Below, piece by piece: positions 36,799 through 45,210 of a stretch of 64,000 nucleotides of DNA. How positions within the stretch are numbered: the stretch's first letter is position 1; the number at the start of each line of letters is the position of its first letter. The translations under genes were made by a program, and so were the position numbers. The notes under the pieces are model-generated. The model was not told the origin of the DNA and made no database searches. It saw nothing but the letters and a program-made list of their open reading frames with translations. The DNA comes from Pseudomonas delhiensis (GTDB taxonomy: Bacteria > Pseudomonadota > Gammaproteobacteria > Pseudomonadales > Pseudomonadaceae), in NCBI RefSeq assembly GCF_900187975.1, contig NZ_FZPC01000021.1, forward strand, positions 1-64,000, in the 5' to 3' direction.

Positions 36799-37386
36799 AT
36801 GTCCTTCGCCGACCAACTGGCCCGCCTGCAAGCCTTTCTCGATGCCGATGACCTGCACGAGGAAGCCTTGGACTATGTCGCGGCCCACGGCTACCTGACC
36901 GCCTTGGCGATCTGCCCCGACCAGGTGCCCGACCGCGAGTGGATCGACGCGCTCTTCGCCGAGCCGCCGCACTACCGCAGCGACGCCGAGCGCGAGGAAA
37001 TCGAGGGCTCCCTGCTGCTGCTCAAGGCGCACATCACCCGCCAGCTGGCCAGCGATGAAGAACTGGAGCTGCCCTGTGAGCCCTATCTGGGCGATGAGCC
37101 GGACGATTCCGATATCCGCGGCTGGTGCATCGGCTTCATGGAAGGCGTGTTCCTGCGCGAGGCCGTGTGGTTCGAGCAGGCCGAGGAAGAGGTCAGCGAG
37201 CTGCTGCTGCCGATCATGGTCGGTTCCGGGCTGTTCGACGAGCAGCCGGAGTTCGACGAGATCGCCCGCGACCGCCACCTGGTGGACGACATGGTCGCGC
37301 AGATCCCGGAACTGCTGACCAACCTGTTCCTGCTCTGCCAGGCCCCGGAAGAAAAGCCGGCGCTGCTGAAGCCCCGCCAACACTGA
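36799..37386 (+). CDS. UPF0149/YecA-family protein
   Basis: A 195-residue acidic, all-helical cytoplasmic protein starting MSFADQLARLQAFLDADDLH. The segment DIRGWCIGFMEGVFLREAVWF is the family signature (WC.GF..G). Unlike enterobacterial YecA there is no C-terminal SEC-C zinc motif. Function unknown. It is preceded by about 870 bases of repeats, so its promoter must lie in the last 100 bases or so upstream. Confidence 0.85.
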   Translation: MSFADQLARLQAFLDADDLHEEALDYVAAHGYLTALAICPDQVPDREWIDALFAEPPHYRSDAEREEIEGSLLLLKAHITRQLASDEELELPCEPYLGDEPDDSDIRGWCIGFMEGVFLREAVWFEQAEEEVSELLLPIMVGSGLFDEQPEFDEIARDRHLVDDMVAQIPELLTNLFLLCQAPEEKPALLKPRQH

Positions 37387-37423
37387 GAAATTGTCCAGGC
37401 GCTGCTGCGCGTCGGCGATACTG

Positions 37424-37490
37424 CGTTAAAAACAGCCGCGGGGTGCTCATTTACGCGGTGTAAACTCCGCTCCCACGGCTGTTTTTGCCT
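37424..37490. repeat. Nested inverted repeats between the UPF0149 and YbaN genes
   Basis: AAAAACAGCCG (37428-37438) pairs with CGGCTGTTTTT (37476-37486), an 11-bp stem. Inside its 37-base loop TTTAC (37450-37454) faces GTAAA (37460-37464). The left and right arms could end transcription from both sides, but the loop is long for a simple terminator. Confidence 0.6.
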
Positions 37491-37548
37491 TGCCTCGCTC
37501 TAGCTCGCGAGCGCCTGAATCAATTTCAACCCAGCTCCATTGGAAAAG

Positions 37549-37947
37549 ATGCAACGGAGAGTCCGCCATAGCCGCCACGCCTGGGTGCGCTACCTGCTGC
37601 TGGCCGTCGGCTGGCTCAGCGTGGCGCTGGGCGTGGCGGGGATCTTCCTGCCGCTGCTGCCCACCACGCCCTTCCTGCTGCTCGCCGCGGCCTGCTTCAT
37701 GCGCAGCTCGCAGCGCTTCTACGACTGGCTGGTGAGCCACCCCAGGCTGGGCCCCTGGATCAGCGACTACCTCGAAGGCAACGGCATCCCGCTCAAGGGC
37801 AAGCTCTACACGGTGGGGCTGATGTGGATCAGCATCGGCTTCTCCTGCTACCTGGTCCCGCACCTCTGGGCCCGGGTGTTCATGCTCGCCAGCGCGGTGC
37901 TGGTCAGCCTGTACATCCTGCTGAAGGTGAAGACCCGCCGCATCTGA
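37549..37947 (+). CDS. YbaN/DUF454-family inner-membrane protein
   Basis: A protein of about 132 residues with three to four membrane helices. RYLLLAVGWLSVALGVAGIFLPLLPTTPFLLLAAACF (in parts) is the DUF454 signature (GIFLPLLPTTPF), followed by SSQRFYDWLVSHPRLGPWI. Function unknown. A TTG 9 bases upstream is an alternative start; no strong ribosome-binding site is seen. It converges on the sensor kinase gene with 3 bases between stops. Confidence 0.83.
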   Translation: MQRRVRHSRHAWVRYLLLAVGWLSVALGVAGIFLPLLPTTPFLLLAAACFMRSSQRFYDWLVSHPRLGPWISDYLEGNGIPLKGKLYTVGLMWISIGFSCYLVPHLWARVFMLASAVLVSLYILLKVKTRRI

Positions 37948-37950
37948 GGT

Positions 37951-39369
37951 TCAGGCCGGCAGCGGCTCGCCTCCGCCCTCCCCGTCCGGCCCTTCTGGCG
38001 CCGGCACGGCGGCCACGCTGAAGCCGAAGGTGTTCACCCCCGCCTCGCTGCGCACGAAGACGCTGCCGCCGTGCATGCTCGCCACCGCCTTGACGATGGA
38101 CAGGCCCAGGCCGTGGCTGCTCTGGCTGTTGGCCCGCGCCGCGTCGACGCGGTAGAAGCGCTCGAACAGCCGGGCGCGCTCCTCGTCGCCGATCGGCGTG
38201 CCGGGGTTGCTCACCTCCACCCACGCGGCGCCGCCCTCGCCGCTCAGGCGCACCTCGATGCGCCCGCCCGGCGCGGTGTGCTGGGCGGCGTTGTACAGCA
38301 GGTTGGTCACAGCGCGCTGGAACAGGGCGCGCTCGACACTGGCGCGGGCCTCGCCGTGCAGCGCCACGCTGACGCCCTGCTCGTCGAAGATCACTTCGAG
38401 GAAGTCCAGGGTATTGCCCACTTCGGCGCGCAGCGAGGTCTCCACCCGCTCGGCGGCCAGGCTGCCCTGGTCGACGCGGGCGAGGAACAGCATGTCGTTG
38501 ACGATGGCGCGCAGGCGCTCCAGCTCTTCCAGGTTGGACTGCAGCACCTCTTCGTAGTCCCCGGCGCTGCGCTCGCGGGACAGCGCCACCTGGCTCTGGC
38601 CGATCAGGTTGGCCAGGGGCGTGCGCAGTTCGTGGGCCACGTCGGCGTTGAACGATTCCAGGCGCAGGTAGGCCTGCTGCAGACGGTCCAGCGCCTCGTT
38701 GAAGGCCTGGGCCAGGGCCGACAGCTCGGCCGGCAGGCGCTCCGGGCGCAGGCGCTGGGACAGCTGCTTCGGGCTGATCTGCCGCGCCTCGTCGCTCAGC
38801 CGGTGCAGCGGCCGCAGGCCGACGCGGGCGATCCAGTGGCCGCACAGCGAGGCCAGGGCGATGCCCAGCGCCGACAGGCCGAACAGCGCCACCAGGGTGG
38901 CCTGGCGGGCGTGCTGGAAGGCCACGCTGTCGATGGCGGTGAGCAGCACCAGCGCCGGGCGCTCGCCGCTGGCCGGCAGGCGGCCGACGCGGGTGGACAG
39001 CGGCGAGCCGTGCTCCGGCAACTCCAGCTCGCCGTAGCCGCTGCCGGCGGCCAGCAGGCGGCGCACCGGCTCGCTGGCCTGGCCATAGCGCAGGTTCGCG
39101 TCGTCGCTGTCGATCCAGAAGCGGATCAGCTCGTACTCCTGGCTCAGGGTGTTCAGCTTGCCCTGCAGGTGCGGCCAGCGCTGCACCAGGTCGGGCTTGT
39201 CGAGCATGCGCGCGACCATGTTGAAGCGGGTGTCCAGCTCCGAGCGCTGCAGGCGCTCGATCTGCCGGTCGAGCACCCAGTACAGCGCCGAGCCGATGAG
39301 CAGGAACGCGCCCAGCGCGGCAACGGCGAACATGCCGGCCAGGCGGGCGGACAGCGACAGGCCCTTCAT
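37951..39369 (-). CDS. Sensor histidine kinase, heavy-metal (CopS/CusS/IrlS) type
   Basis: A 472-residue inner-membrane kinase. There are two transmembrane helices (about 11-33 and 158-178) around a periplasmic sensing domain, a HAMP region, phosphoacceptor His246 in NADVAHELRTPLANL, and the ATPase motifs YNAAQH (N box) and SSHGLGLSIVKA (G box). The heavy-metal kinase subfamily call rests on overall architecture; the signal could be a metal or another envelope cue. Its start overlaps the response regulator stop by 4 bases. Confidence 0.87.
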   Translation of the reverse strand: MKGLSLSARLAGMFAVAALGAFLLIGSALYWVLDRQIERLQRSELDTRFNMVARMLDKPDLVQRWPHLQGKLNTLSQEYELIRFWIDSDDANLRYGQASEPVRRLLAAGSGYGELELPEHGSPLSTRVGRLPASGERPALVLLTAIDSVAFQHARQATLVALFGLSALGIALASLCGHWIARVGLRPLHRLSDEARQISPKQLSQRLRPERLPAELSALAQAFNEALDRLQQAYLRLESFNADVAHELRTPLANLIGQSQVALSRERSAGDYEEVLQSNLEELERLRAIVNDMLFLARVDQGSLAAERVETSLRAEVGNTLDFLEVIFDEQGVSVALHGEARASVERALFQRAVTNLLYNAAQHTAPGGRIEVRLSGEGGAAWVEVSNPGTPIGDEERARLFERFYRVDAARANSQSSHGLGLSIVKAVASMHGGSVFVRSEAGVNTFGFSVAAVPAPEGPDGEGGGEPLPA

Positions 39370-40058
39370 CCGCCACCCTCCTGGCCGGCGCGGCTCTCCA
39401 GCACGTAGCCCATGCCGCGGATGGTGTGCAGCAGCTTGCTCTCGAAGGGCCCGTCGAGCTTGGCGCGCAGGCGCTTGATGGCGACCTCGACGACGTTGGT
39501 GTCGGTGTCGAAGTTGATGTCCCAGACCAGCTCGGCGATGGCGGTCTTGGAAAGGATTTCGCCGCTGCGCTGGGCCAGCACGCAGAGCAGCGCGTATTCC
39601 TTGGCGGTCAGCTCCAGACGCGTGGCGCCGCGGAACACGCGGCGGCTGACCAGGTCGATGGACAGGTCGGCGATGCGCATCTGGGTGGCGCTCTCCAGGT
39701 GCGCGCCACGGCGCGTCAGGGCCTGCAGGCGGGCCACCAGTTCGAGGAAGGAGAATGGCTTGATCAGGTAGTCGTCGGCGCCCTCGCGCAGGCCGCGCAC
39801 GCGGTCCTCCACGCGCTCGCGGGCGGTGAGCATGATCACCGGCGTCTGCCGCCGCTCGCGCAGGGCGCGCAGCACGCCGTAGCCGTCGATGCCGGGAAGC
39901 ATCACGTCCAGCACTATCACGTCGTACTCGCCGTTGAGCGCCAGGTGCCTGCCGTCGATGCCGTCGGCCGCCACGTCCACGGTGAAGCCCTGCTCGCTGA
40001 GGCCGCGCTGCAGGTAGTCCGCGGTCTTGCTCTCGTCTTCGACTATCAGTACGCGCAT
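39366..40058 (-). CDS. OmpR-family response regulator (CopR/IrlR type)
   Basis: A 230-residue two-domain regulator: receiver with Asp51 phosphorylation site (VIVLDVMLPG), acidic pocket EDE near residue 7, conserved Lys in DDYLIKPFSF, and a winged-helix DNA-binding domain (LTAKEYALLCVLAQRSGEILS, VVEVAIKRLRAKLD). The ATG at 40058 precedes MRVLIVEDES, the canonical start; an upstream extension is rejected. It lies 46 bases after the RND gene, so adaptor, pump, regulator and kinase probably form one leftward operon, an arrangement that suggests self-induction. Confidence 0.9.
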   Translation of the reverse strand: MRVLIVEDESKTADYLQRGLSEQGFTVDVAADGIDGRHLALNGEYDVIVLDVMLPGIDGYGVLRALRERRQTPVIMLTARERVEDRVRGLREGADDYLIKPFSFLELVARLQALTRRGAHLESATQMRIADLSIDLVSRRVFRGATRLELTAKEYALLCVLAQRSGEILSKTAIAELVWDINFDTDTNVVEVAIKRLRAKLDGPFESKLLHTIRGMGYVLESRAGQEGGG

Positions 40059-40104
40059 GCCCGGCCTCCGTTCGCTGCGTGCGGCCATGCTACCCAGGCG
40101 CGCC

Positions 40105-43100
40105 TCACGCCGCACCTCCCAGCGCCAGCGGGGCCGGCTGGCGGTGGAACAGGCGGTCCAGCGCCAGGTACACCACCGGGGTGCTGAACAGGGTCAGCGC
40201 CTGGCTCACCAGCAGCCCGCCGACCACCGCCACGCCCAGCGGCTGGCGCAGCTCCGAGCCGGTGCCGAAGCCGATCATCAGCGGGATGGCGCCCAGCAGC
40301 GCGGCCAGGGTGGTCATCATGATCGGGCGGAAGCGCGCCAGGCACGCCTCGCGGATCGCCTCGGCAGGCGACAGGCCGCGCTGGCGCTGGGCGGCCAGGG
40401 CGAAGTCGACCATCAGGATGCCGTTCTTCTTGACGATGCCGATCAGCAGCACCAGGCCGATCAGCGCCATCACCGAGAACTCCAGGCCCCAGCCCCAGAG
40501 CAGGAAGACCGCGCCTATGCCCGCCGAGGGCAGCGTGGAAAGGATGGTCAAGGGGTGCACGAAGCTCTCGTAGAGCACGCCGAGGATCACGTACACGGCG
40601 AAGAGCGCGGCCAGGATCAGCAGCGGCTGGCTCGCCAGGGAGCTCTGGAAGGCCCGCGCCGCGCCCTGGAAGTCGCCGCCGATGCTGGCCGGCATGCCGA
40701 TCTCCTGCTGCGCGCGCTGCACCAGGCGCACCGCTTCGCCCAGGGCCGTGCCCGGGGCCAGGTTGAAGGACAGGGTGGCCGCCGGGAACATGCCGTTGTG
40801 GTTGATCTGCAGCGGCCCGGAACGCGACGGCGCGACCCGCGCCACCTCGGCCAGCGGGACCATCTCGCCGGTCAGCGGCGAGCGCAGGTGGAACCAGGCC
40901 AGGCTCTCGGCGCGGCCGCGCTGGCGGGCGTCCAGTTCGAGGATCACCTTGTACTGGTTGACCTCGGTCTGGATTTCGCCGACCTGGCGCTGGCCGAAGG
41001 CGTCGTACAGCGTCTGGCTGATGTCCTCGGCGCTCAGGCCGAAGCGCGCCGCGGCCACCCGGTCGATCTCCAGGGCGGTGACGCTGGCGCCCACCTGCAG
41101 GTCGTTGGACACGTCGGCCAGCCCCGGCTCCTGCTTCAGCCGCTCGGTCAGGCGCTGCGCCCACAACGCAAGCTCGGCGCTGTCGTTGCTGCGCAGGGCG
41201 TACTGGTACTGGGTGCGCACCGGGCCGGTGGCCAGGTTGATGTCCTGGGCCGAGCGCAGGTACAGGACGATGCCGGGCACCCGGGCCAGCTTCGGGCGCA
41301 GGCGGTCGATGAATTGCTCCACCGAGACGTCGCGCTCGCCGCGGTCCTTGAGCACGATCCAGAAGCGCCCGTTGGCCAGGCTCTGGCTGCCGCCGGTGAT
41401 GCCGATGGCGTGGTTGTAGCTCTGCACCGCCGGGTCGGCGGCGACGATCCCGGCCAGTTGGCGGTGCTTCTCGGCCATGTCGGCGTAGGAAATGTCCTCG
41501 GCGGCCTGGGTGGTGCCGAACACGAAGGCGGTGTCCTGCAGCGGGAAGAAGCCCTTGGGGATGCCCACGTAGCCGGCCACCGCCACCACGATGCACAGGC
41601 CGAAGCTCGCCAGCACCGTGCGCTGGTGCCGCAGCGACCAGTCCAGGCCGCGGGCGTAGCGGGCCAGCAGCCACCCGGAAAGGCCGCCGTGGCCACTGTG
41701 CTTCGGCGCGCCCATGAAGCGCGAGGCGAGCATCGGCGCCACCGTCAGCGAGGCCAGCACCGACAGCAGGATGGCCGCGGTGACGCTGACGGCGAACTCG
41801 CGGAACAGCCGGCCGACGATGCCGCCCATGAACAGCAGCGGGATGAACGCGGCGATCAGCGAGAAGCTGATGGAGACGACCGTGAAGCCGATCTCCGCGG
41901 CGCCATCCAGGGCCGCCTGCACGCGGTCCTTGCCCTGTTCCAGGTGGCGATGGATGTTCTCCACCACCACGATGGCGTCGTCGACGATGAAGCCCACGGC
42001 GATGATCAGCGCCACCAGGGTCAGGTTGTTCAGGGTGAAGCCCAGCAGGTACATGGCGGCGAAGCTGGCGCTCAGCGACACCGCCAGCACCGTGGCGACG
42101 ATCAGCGTCGCCGACAGCTGGCGCAGGAACAGGCCCATCACCAGCACCACCAGGCCCATGGTCAGCAGCAGGGTCAGCTCCACCTCGTGCAGCGAGGCGC
42201 GGATGGTCCGCGTGCGGTCGTTGAGCACCTCCACCTCGATGCCGGCCGGGAGCATCTCGCGCAGGCGCGGCAGGGCCGCCTGGATGGCGTCCGCGGTCTC
42301 GACGATGTTCGCCCCCGGCTGGCGCAGCACCACCAGGGCCACGCCGGGGCGGCCCTCGGGCCAAGCCTGCACGTAGTCGTCCTCCGGCGCCCTGACCACC
42401 TGCGCCAGGTCGCGCAGGAACACCGGCGCGCCGGCGCGGTAGGCCACCACCAGGTCGTCGTACTCGGCGGGGCTGAACAACTGGTCGTTGGCCGCCAGGG
42501 TGGACACCCGGCCGTCGCCGAAGAGCGCGCCCTTGGCCTGGTTGACGCTCGCCGACTGCAGCGCCTGGCGCAGGTCGGCGAGGGTCAGGCGGTAGGCGGC
42601 GAGCTTCTCCGGCTGGGCCTGGATGCGGATGGCCGGGCGCTGCTGGCCGACCACGAAGATCTGCCCGACCCCGGCGACCTGGCTGAGCTGGCGCGCCAGC
42701 AGCACCTCGGCGTAGTCGCTCAGCTCGATCAGCGGCAGCAGCTCGGAATTGACCCGCAGGATCATGATCGGGCTGTCCGCCGGATTGACCTTGCGCCAGG
42801 TGGGCAGGTTCGGCAGGTCCGCCGGCAGGCGCCCGGAGGCGGCGTTGATGGCGGCCTGGACCTCCTGGGCGGCGACGTCGATGTCCTTCTCCAGCTCGAA
42901 CTGCAGGGTCAGGGTGGTGGAGCCCAGGGCGCTACTGGAGGTCATCTCGGCGATGCCGGGGATGGCGCTGAACTGCACCTCCAGCGGCGTGGCCACGGCC
43001 GAGGCCATGGTCTGCGGGCTGCCGCCGGGCAATTGGGCGTTGACCTGGATGGTCGGGAAATCCACCTGCGGCAGCGGCGCCACGCCCAGGCGCAGGAAGG

Positions 43101-43194
43101 CCAGCAGGCCGAGCAGCAGCGAGGCGATGGTCAGCAGGCAGGTGGCGATGGGGTGGCGCACGCACCAGCCGGACATGCCGGCGCGCACGCTCAT
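40105..43194 (-). CDS. RND efflux pump, inner-membrane permease (MdtB/MuxB type)
   Basis: A 1029-residue permease with the RND repeat architecture (12 helices, two large periplasmic loops). Landmarks are HPIATCLLTIASLLLGLLAF at the first helix, helix 4 with the proton-relay acidic pair in VGFIVDDAIVVVENIHRH, FPLQDTAFVFGTTQ, and LIGLVLLIGIVKKNGILMVDF in the second half. It belongs to the multidrug (HAE-1) branch. No outer-membrane channel gene is nearby, so it would borrow one. Its ATG overlaps the adaptor stop (ATGA). P. aeruginosa has an equivalent, PA1436 by memory, next to lapG. Confidence 0.9.
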   Translation of the reverse strand: MSVRAGMSGWCVRHPIATCLLTIASLLLGLLAFLRLGVAPLPQVDFPTIQVNAQLPGGSPQTMASAVATPLEVQFSAIPGIAEMTSSSALGSTTLTLQFELEKDIDVAAQEVQAAINAASGRLPADLPNLPTWRKVNPADSPIMILRVNSELLPLIELSDYAEVLLARQLSQVAGVGQIFVVGQQRPAIRIQAQPEKLAAYRLTLADLRQALQSASVNQAKGALFGDGRVSTLAANDQLFSPAEYDDLVVAYRAGAPVFLRDLAQVVRAPEDDYVQAWPEGRPGVALVVLRQPGANIVETADAIQAALPRLREMLPAGIEVEVLNDRTRTIRASLHEVELTLLLTMGLVVLVMGLFLRQLSATLIVATVLAVSLSASFAAMYLLGFTLNNLTLVALIIAVGFIVDDAIVVVENIHRHLEQGKDRVQAALDGAAEIGFTVVSISFSLIAAFIPLLFMGGIVGRLFREFAVSVTAAILLSVLASLTVAPMLASRFMGAPKHSGHGGLSGWLLARYARGLDWSLRHQRTVLASFGLCIVVAVAGYVGIPKGFFPLQDTAFVFGTTQAAEDISYADMAEKHRQLAGIVAADPAVQSYNHAIGITGGSQSLANGRFWIVLKDRGERDVSVEQFIDRLRPKLARVPGIVLYLRSAQDINLATGPVRTQYQYALRSNDSAELALWAQRLTERLKQEPGLADVSNDLQVGASVTALEIDRVAAARFGLSAEDISQTLYDAFGQRQVGEIQTEVNQYKVILELDARQRGRAESLAWFHLRSPLTGEMVPLAEVARVAPSRSGPLQINHNGMFPAATLSFNLAPGTALGEAVRLVQRAQQEIGMPASIGGDFQGAARAFQSSLASQPLLILAALFAVYVILGVLYESFVHPLTILSTLPSAGIGAVFLLWGWGLEFSVMALIGLVLLIGIVKKNGILMVDFALAAQRQRGLSPAEAIREACLARFRPIMMTTLAALLGAIPLMIGFGTGSELRQPLGVAVVGGLLVSQALTLFSTPVVYLALDRLFHRQPAPLALGGAA

Positions 43195-44342
43195 GGCCGA
43201 CTCCGGCGCAGGGCCAGGGCCGGCGCTTCGCCCAGCACCTCGACGCGGGCGCCGGGCGCCAGCCGCGAGTGGCCGTCGAGCACCACCGCCTCGCCGGCCT
43301 CCAGGCCTTCCACCAGGCTGCGCCCGTCCACTTCCTGCAGCACCCGCACCGGCGCCACCTCGGCCTTGCCGTCCACCACCCGGTAGACGAAGGCGCCTTC
43401 CAGGCCGCGGCGCACGGCGCGGCTGTCCAGCAGCAGGCCGCCGCGCAGCACGCCGGTGCGCAGGTCCACGGCGACGAACTGGCCGGGCCAGAGCTTGCCC
43501 TCGGGGTTGTCGAACACCGCGCGCACGCGGATGGTGCCGGTGCTGCTGGCCACCTGGTTGTCGATGCTGCGCAGGCGGCCCTCGCCGAGCAACTGGCCGC
43601 CATCGCGGCTGTAGGCGCTGACCGGGGTGTCGCCGCCGAGCAGCGGCTGCAGCCGCGGCAGGCTTTCCTGGGGCAGCGCGAAGACCACCGAGATGGGCGC
43701 GATCTGCGTCACGCTGAACAGGCTGCTGTCTTCGTTGGTGCGCAGCAGGTTGCCGACGTCGACGTTGCGGATGCCCACGCGGCCGGACACCGGCGAGGTG
43801 ATGCGGGTGTAGGACAGGCGCACGCGCTCGGCGTCGATGGTCGCCTGGTTGGCCCGCAGGGTGGCGCGCAGCTGGGCGGCCTGGGCCTCCTGCTGCTCGA
43901 GGATCTGCCGGGAGATGGAGCCGCGCTCGATCAGCGTGCGGTAGCGCTGCAGGTCCTGCTCGACGATGCGCAGTTGCGCCTGGTTGCTCTGCCGGGTGGC
44001 CTCGGCCTGCTCCAGGGCGGCGGCGATGGCGCGGTCGTCGATGGTCGCCAGCAGCTGGCCGCGCTCGACCAGTTGGCCCTCCTCCACCAGCAGGGCGGTC
44101 AGCTGGCCCTCGACCTGGGGCCGCAGCAGCACGCTGTGCAGCGAGGTGACGGTGCCGACACCGGCGAGGTTCTGCGCCAGGTCCTCGCGCACCACCCGCA
44201 CCAGGGTCACCGGCACCCCGGGCGCCGCGGCGGCCGCCCGCGGCTCGCCCTGGCGCGCGCCGAGGCCCCAGGCCAGGGCGCCCGCCAGCACCACGCCGAG
44301 CAGCCCAGCCGCCATCCCTATCCGCCTGCCTTGCGCCTGCAT
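43191..44342 (-). CDS. RND efflux pump, periplasmic adaptor subunit (MdtA type)
   Basis: A 383-residue membrane-fusion protein: N-terminal anchor (MAAGLLGVVLAGALAWGLG), biotinyl-lipoyl half motifs (SVLLRPQVEGQLTALLVEEG and TSPVSGRVGIRNVDVGNLL), an alpha-helical hairpin (about 100-165, AALEQAEATRQSNQAQL...) and beta-barrel domain (GKLWPGQFVAVDL). It links the pump to an outer-membrane channel. First gene of the leftward operon; a TATAAA -10 candidate (44391-44386 on the minus strand) and a TGACA repeat pair (44426-44439) lie upstream. Confidence 0.9.
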   Translation of the reverse strand: MQAQGRRIGMAAGLLGVVLAGALAWGLGARQGEPRAAAAAPGVPVTLVRVVREDLAQNLAGVGTVTSLHSVLLRPQVEGQLTALLVEEGQLVERGQLLATIDDRAIAAALEQAEATRQSNQAQLRIVEQDLQRYRTLIERGSISRQILEQQEAQAAQLRATLRANQATIDAERVRLSYTRITSPVSGRVGIRNVDVGNLLRTNEDSSLFSVTQIAPISVVFALPQESLPRLQPLLGGDTPVSAYSRDGGQLLGEGRLRSIDNQVASSTGTIRVRAVFDNPEGKLWPGQFVAVDLRTGVLRGGLLLDSRAVRRGLEGAFVYRVVDGKAEVAPVRVLQEVDGRSLVEGLEAGEAVVLDGHSRLAPGARVEVLGEAPALALRRSRP

Positions 44343-44385
44343 GCCGCCCTCCTCGTCGACGCGGCCCGGCGGACCGCATCCTGCG

Positions 44386-44440
44386 TTTATAGGCCAGGCC
44401 GCGGGACCCCACCCTGACCCGAAGATGACAATGCTGACAG
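44386..44440 (-). promoter_or_regulatory. Candidate promoter and response-regulator box of the RND operon
   Basis: On the minus strand TATAAA (44391-44386) is a good -10. The direct repeat TGACA at 44426-44430 and 44435-44439 (plus strand, 9-base period) lies about 35-50 bases upstream of it, where an OmpR-type activator would bind. The shared gap also serves lapG on the other side. Confidence 0.45.
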
Positions 44441-44505
44441 TTTCGCGCCATCGACAGCCGCCAGCCAGCGCCTAGACTTCACTCATCCCTCCTGGAGCCC
44501 CGGCG

Positions 44506-45201
44506 ATGCGGCCACTGCAAGGAGCCCTCCGGCTGTTCGTCCGCCCGTCCGGGGCCGGCCTGGCGCTGCTCCTCGTCCTGGCCCTGGGCCTCCAGGCGCA
44601 ATGGGACTTCGACGCCATCCTGCGCAAGGCCGAGCAGCACTGGGGCGACCTGGGCCCGGCGCGCCAGCGCATCCGCGACTGGGGCGAGCTGCTGCAGCGC
44701 AGCCAGGGCCTGGACGAGGCCGGCAAGCTCAAGGCCGCCAACGATTTCTTCAACGCCAGCCTGGCCTTCCGCGACGACCGCGGCGTGTGGGGCCAGGAAG
44801 ACTACTGGGCGACGCCCGTCGAGGCGCTGTACAAGGGCGCCGGCGACTGCGAGGACTACGCCATCGCCAAGTACGTCACCCTGCGCCAGCTCGGCATCCC
44901 CGGCGAGCGGCTGCGCATCACCTACGTCAAGGCCCTGCGCCTGAACCAGGCGCACATGGTGCTGACCTGGTACGCCAGAGCCGACGCCGAGCCGCTGGTG
45001 CTCGACAACCTCATCCCGCAGATCCGCCCCGCCTCGCAGCGCCAGGACCTGCTCCCGGTCTACGCCTTCAACGCCGAGGGACTGTGGTTGCCCGGCCCCG
45101 GCGGCGGCAAGCGCACCGGCAGCAGCAAGCAGCTGTCGCGCTGGCAGGACCTGTTGACCAAGATGCGCGGCGAGGGGCTGGTCCTCGACGAGACGCGCTA
45201 G
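44506..45201 (+). CDS. lapG: LapG periplasmic cysteine protease
   Basis: A 231-residue transglutaminase-like cysteine protease with an N-terminal export segment (LALLLVLALGLQAQ). The triad is visible: Cys115 in GAGDCEDYA, His150 in NQAHMVL and Asp167 in VLDNLI. LapG cuts the N-terminus of surface adhesins of the LapA type, releasing biofilm cells; LapD holds it inactive at high c-di-GMP. lapD follows after 9 bases. No LapA-type adhesin gene is in this window. Confidence 0.93.
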   Translation: MRPLQGALRLFVRPSGAGLALLLVLALGLQAQWDFDAILRKAEQHWGDLGPARQRIRDWGELLQRSQGLDEAGKLKAANDFFNASLAFRDDRGVWGQEDYWATPVEALYKGAGDCEDYAIAKYVTLRQLGIPGERLRITYVKALRLNQAHMVLTWYARADAEPLVLDNLIPQIRPASQRQDLLPVYAFNAEGLWLPGPGGGKRTGSSKQLSRWQDLLTKMRGEGLVLDETR

Positions 45202-45210
45202 GAGGCATGC

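Noticed and set aside
40105..44451. 1448-codon fusion of adaptor and RND pump
   Set aside because: The part upstream of 43194 is out-of-frame adaptor sequence; the adaptor has its own frame ending at 43191.
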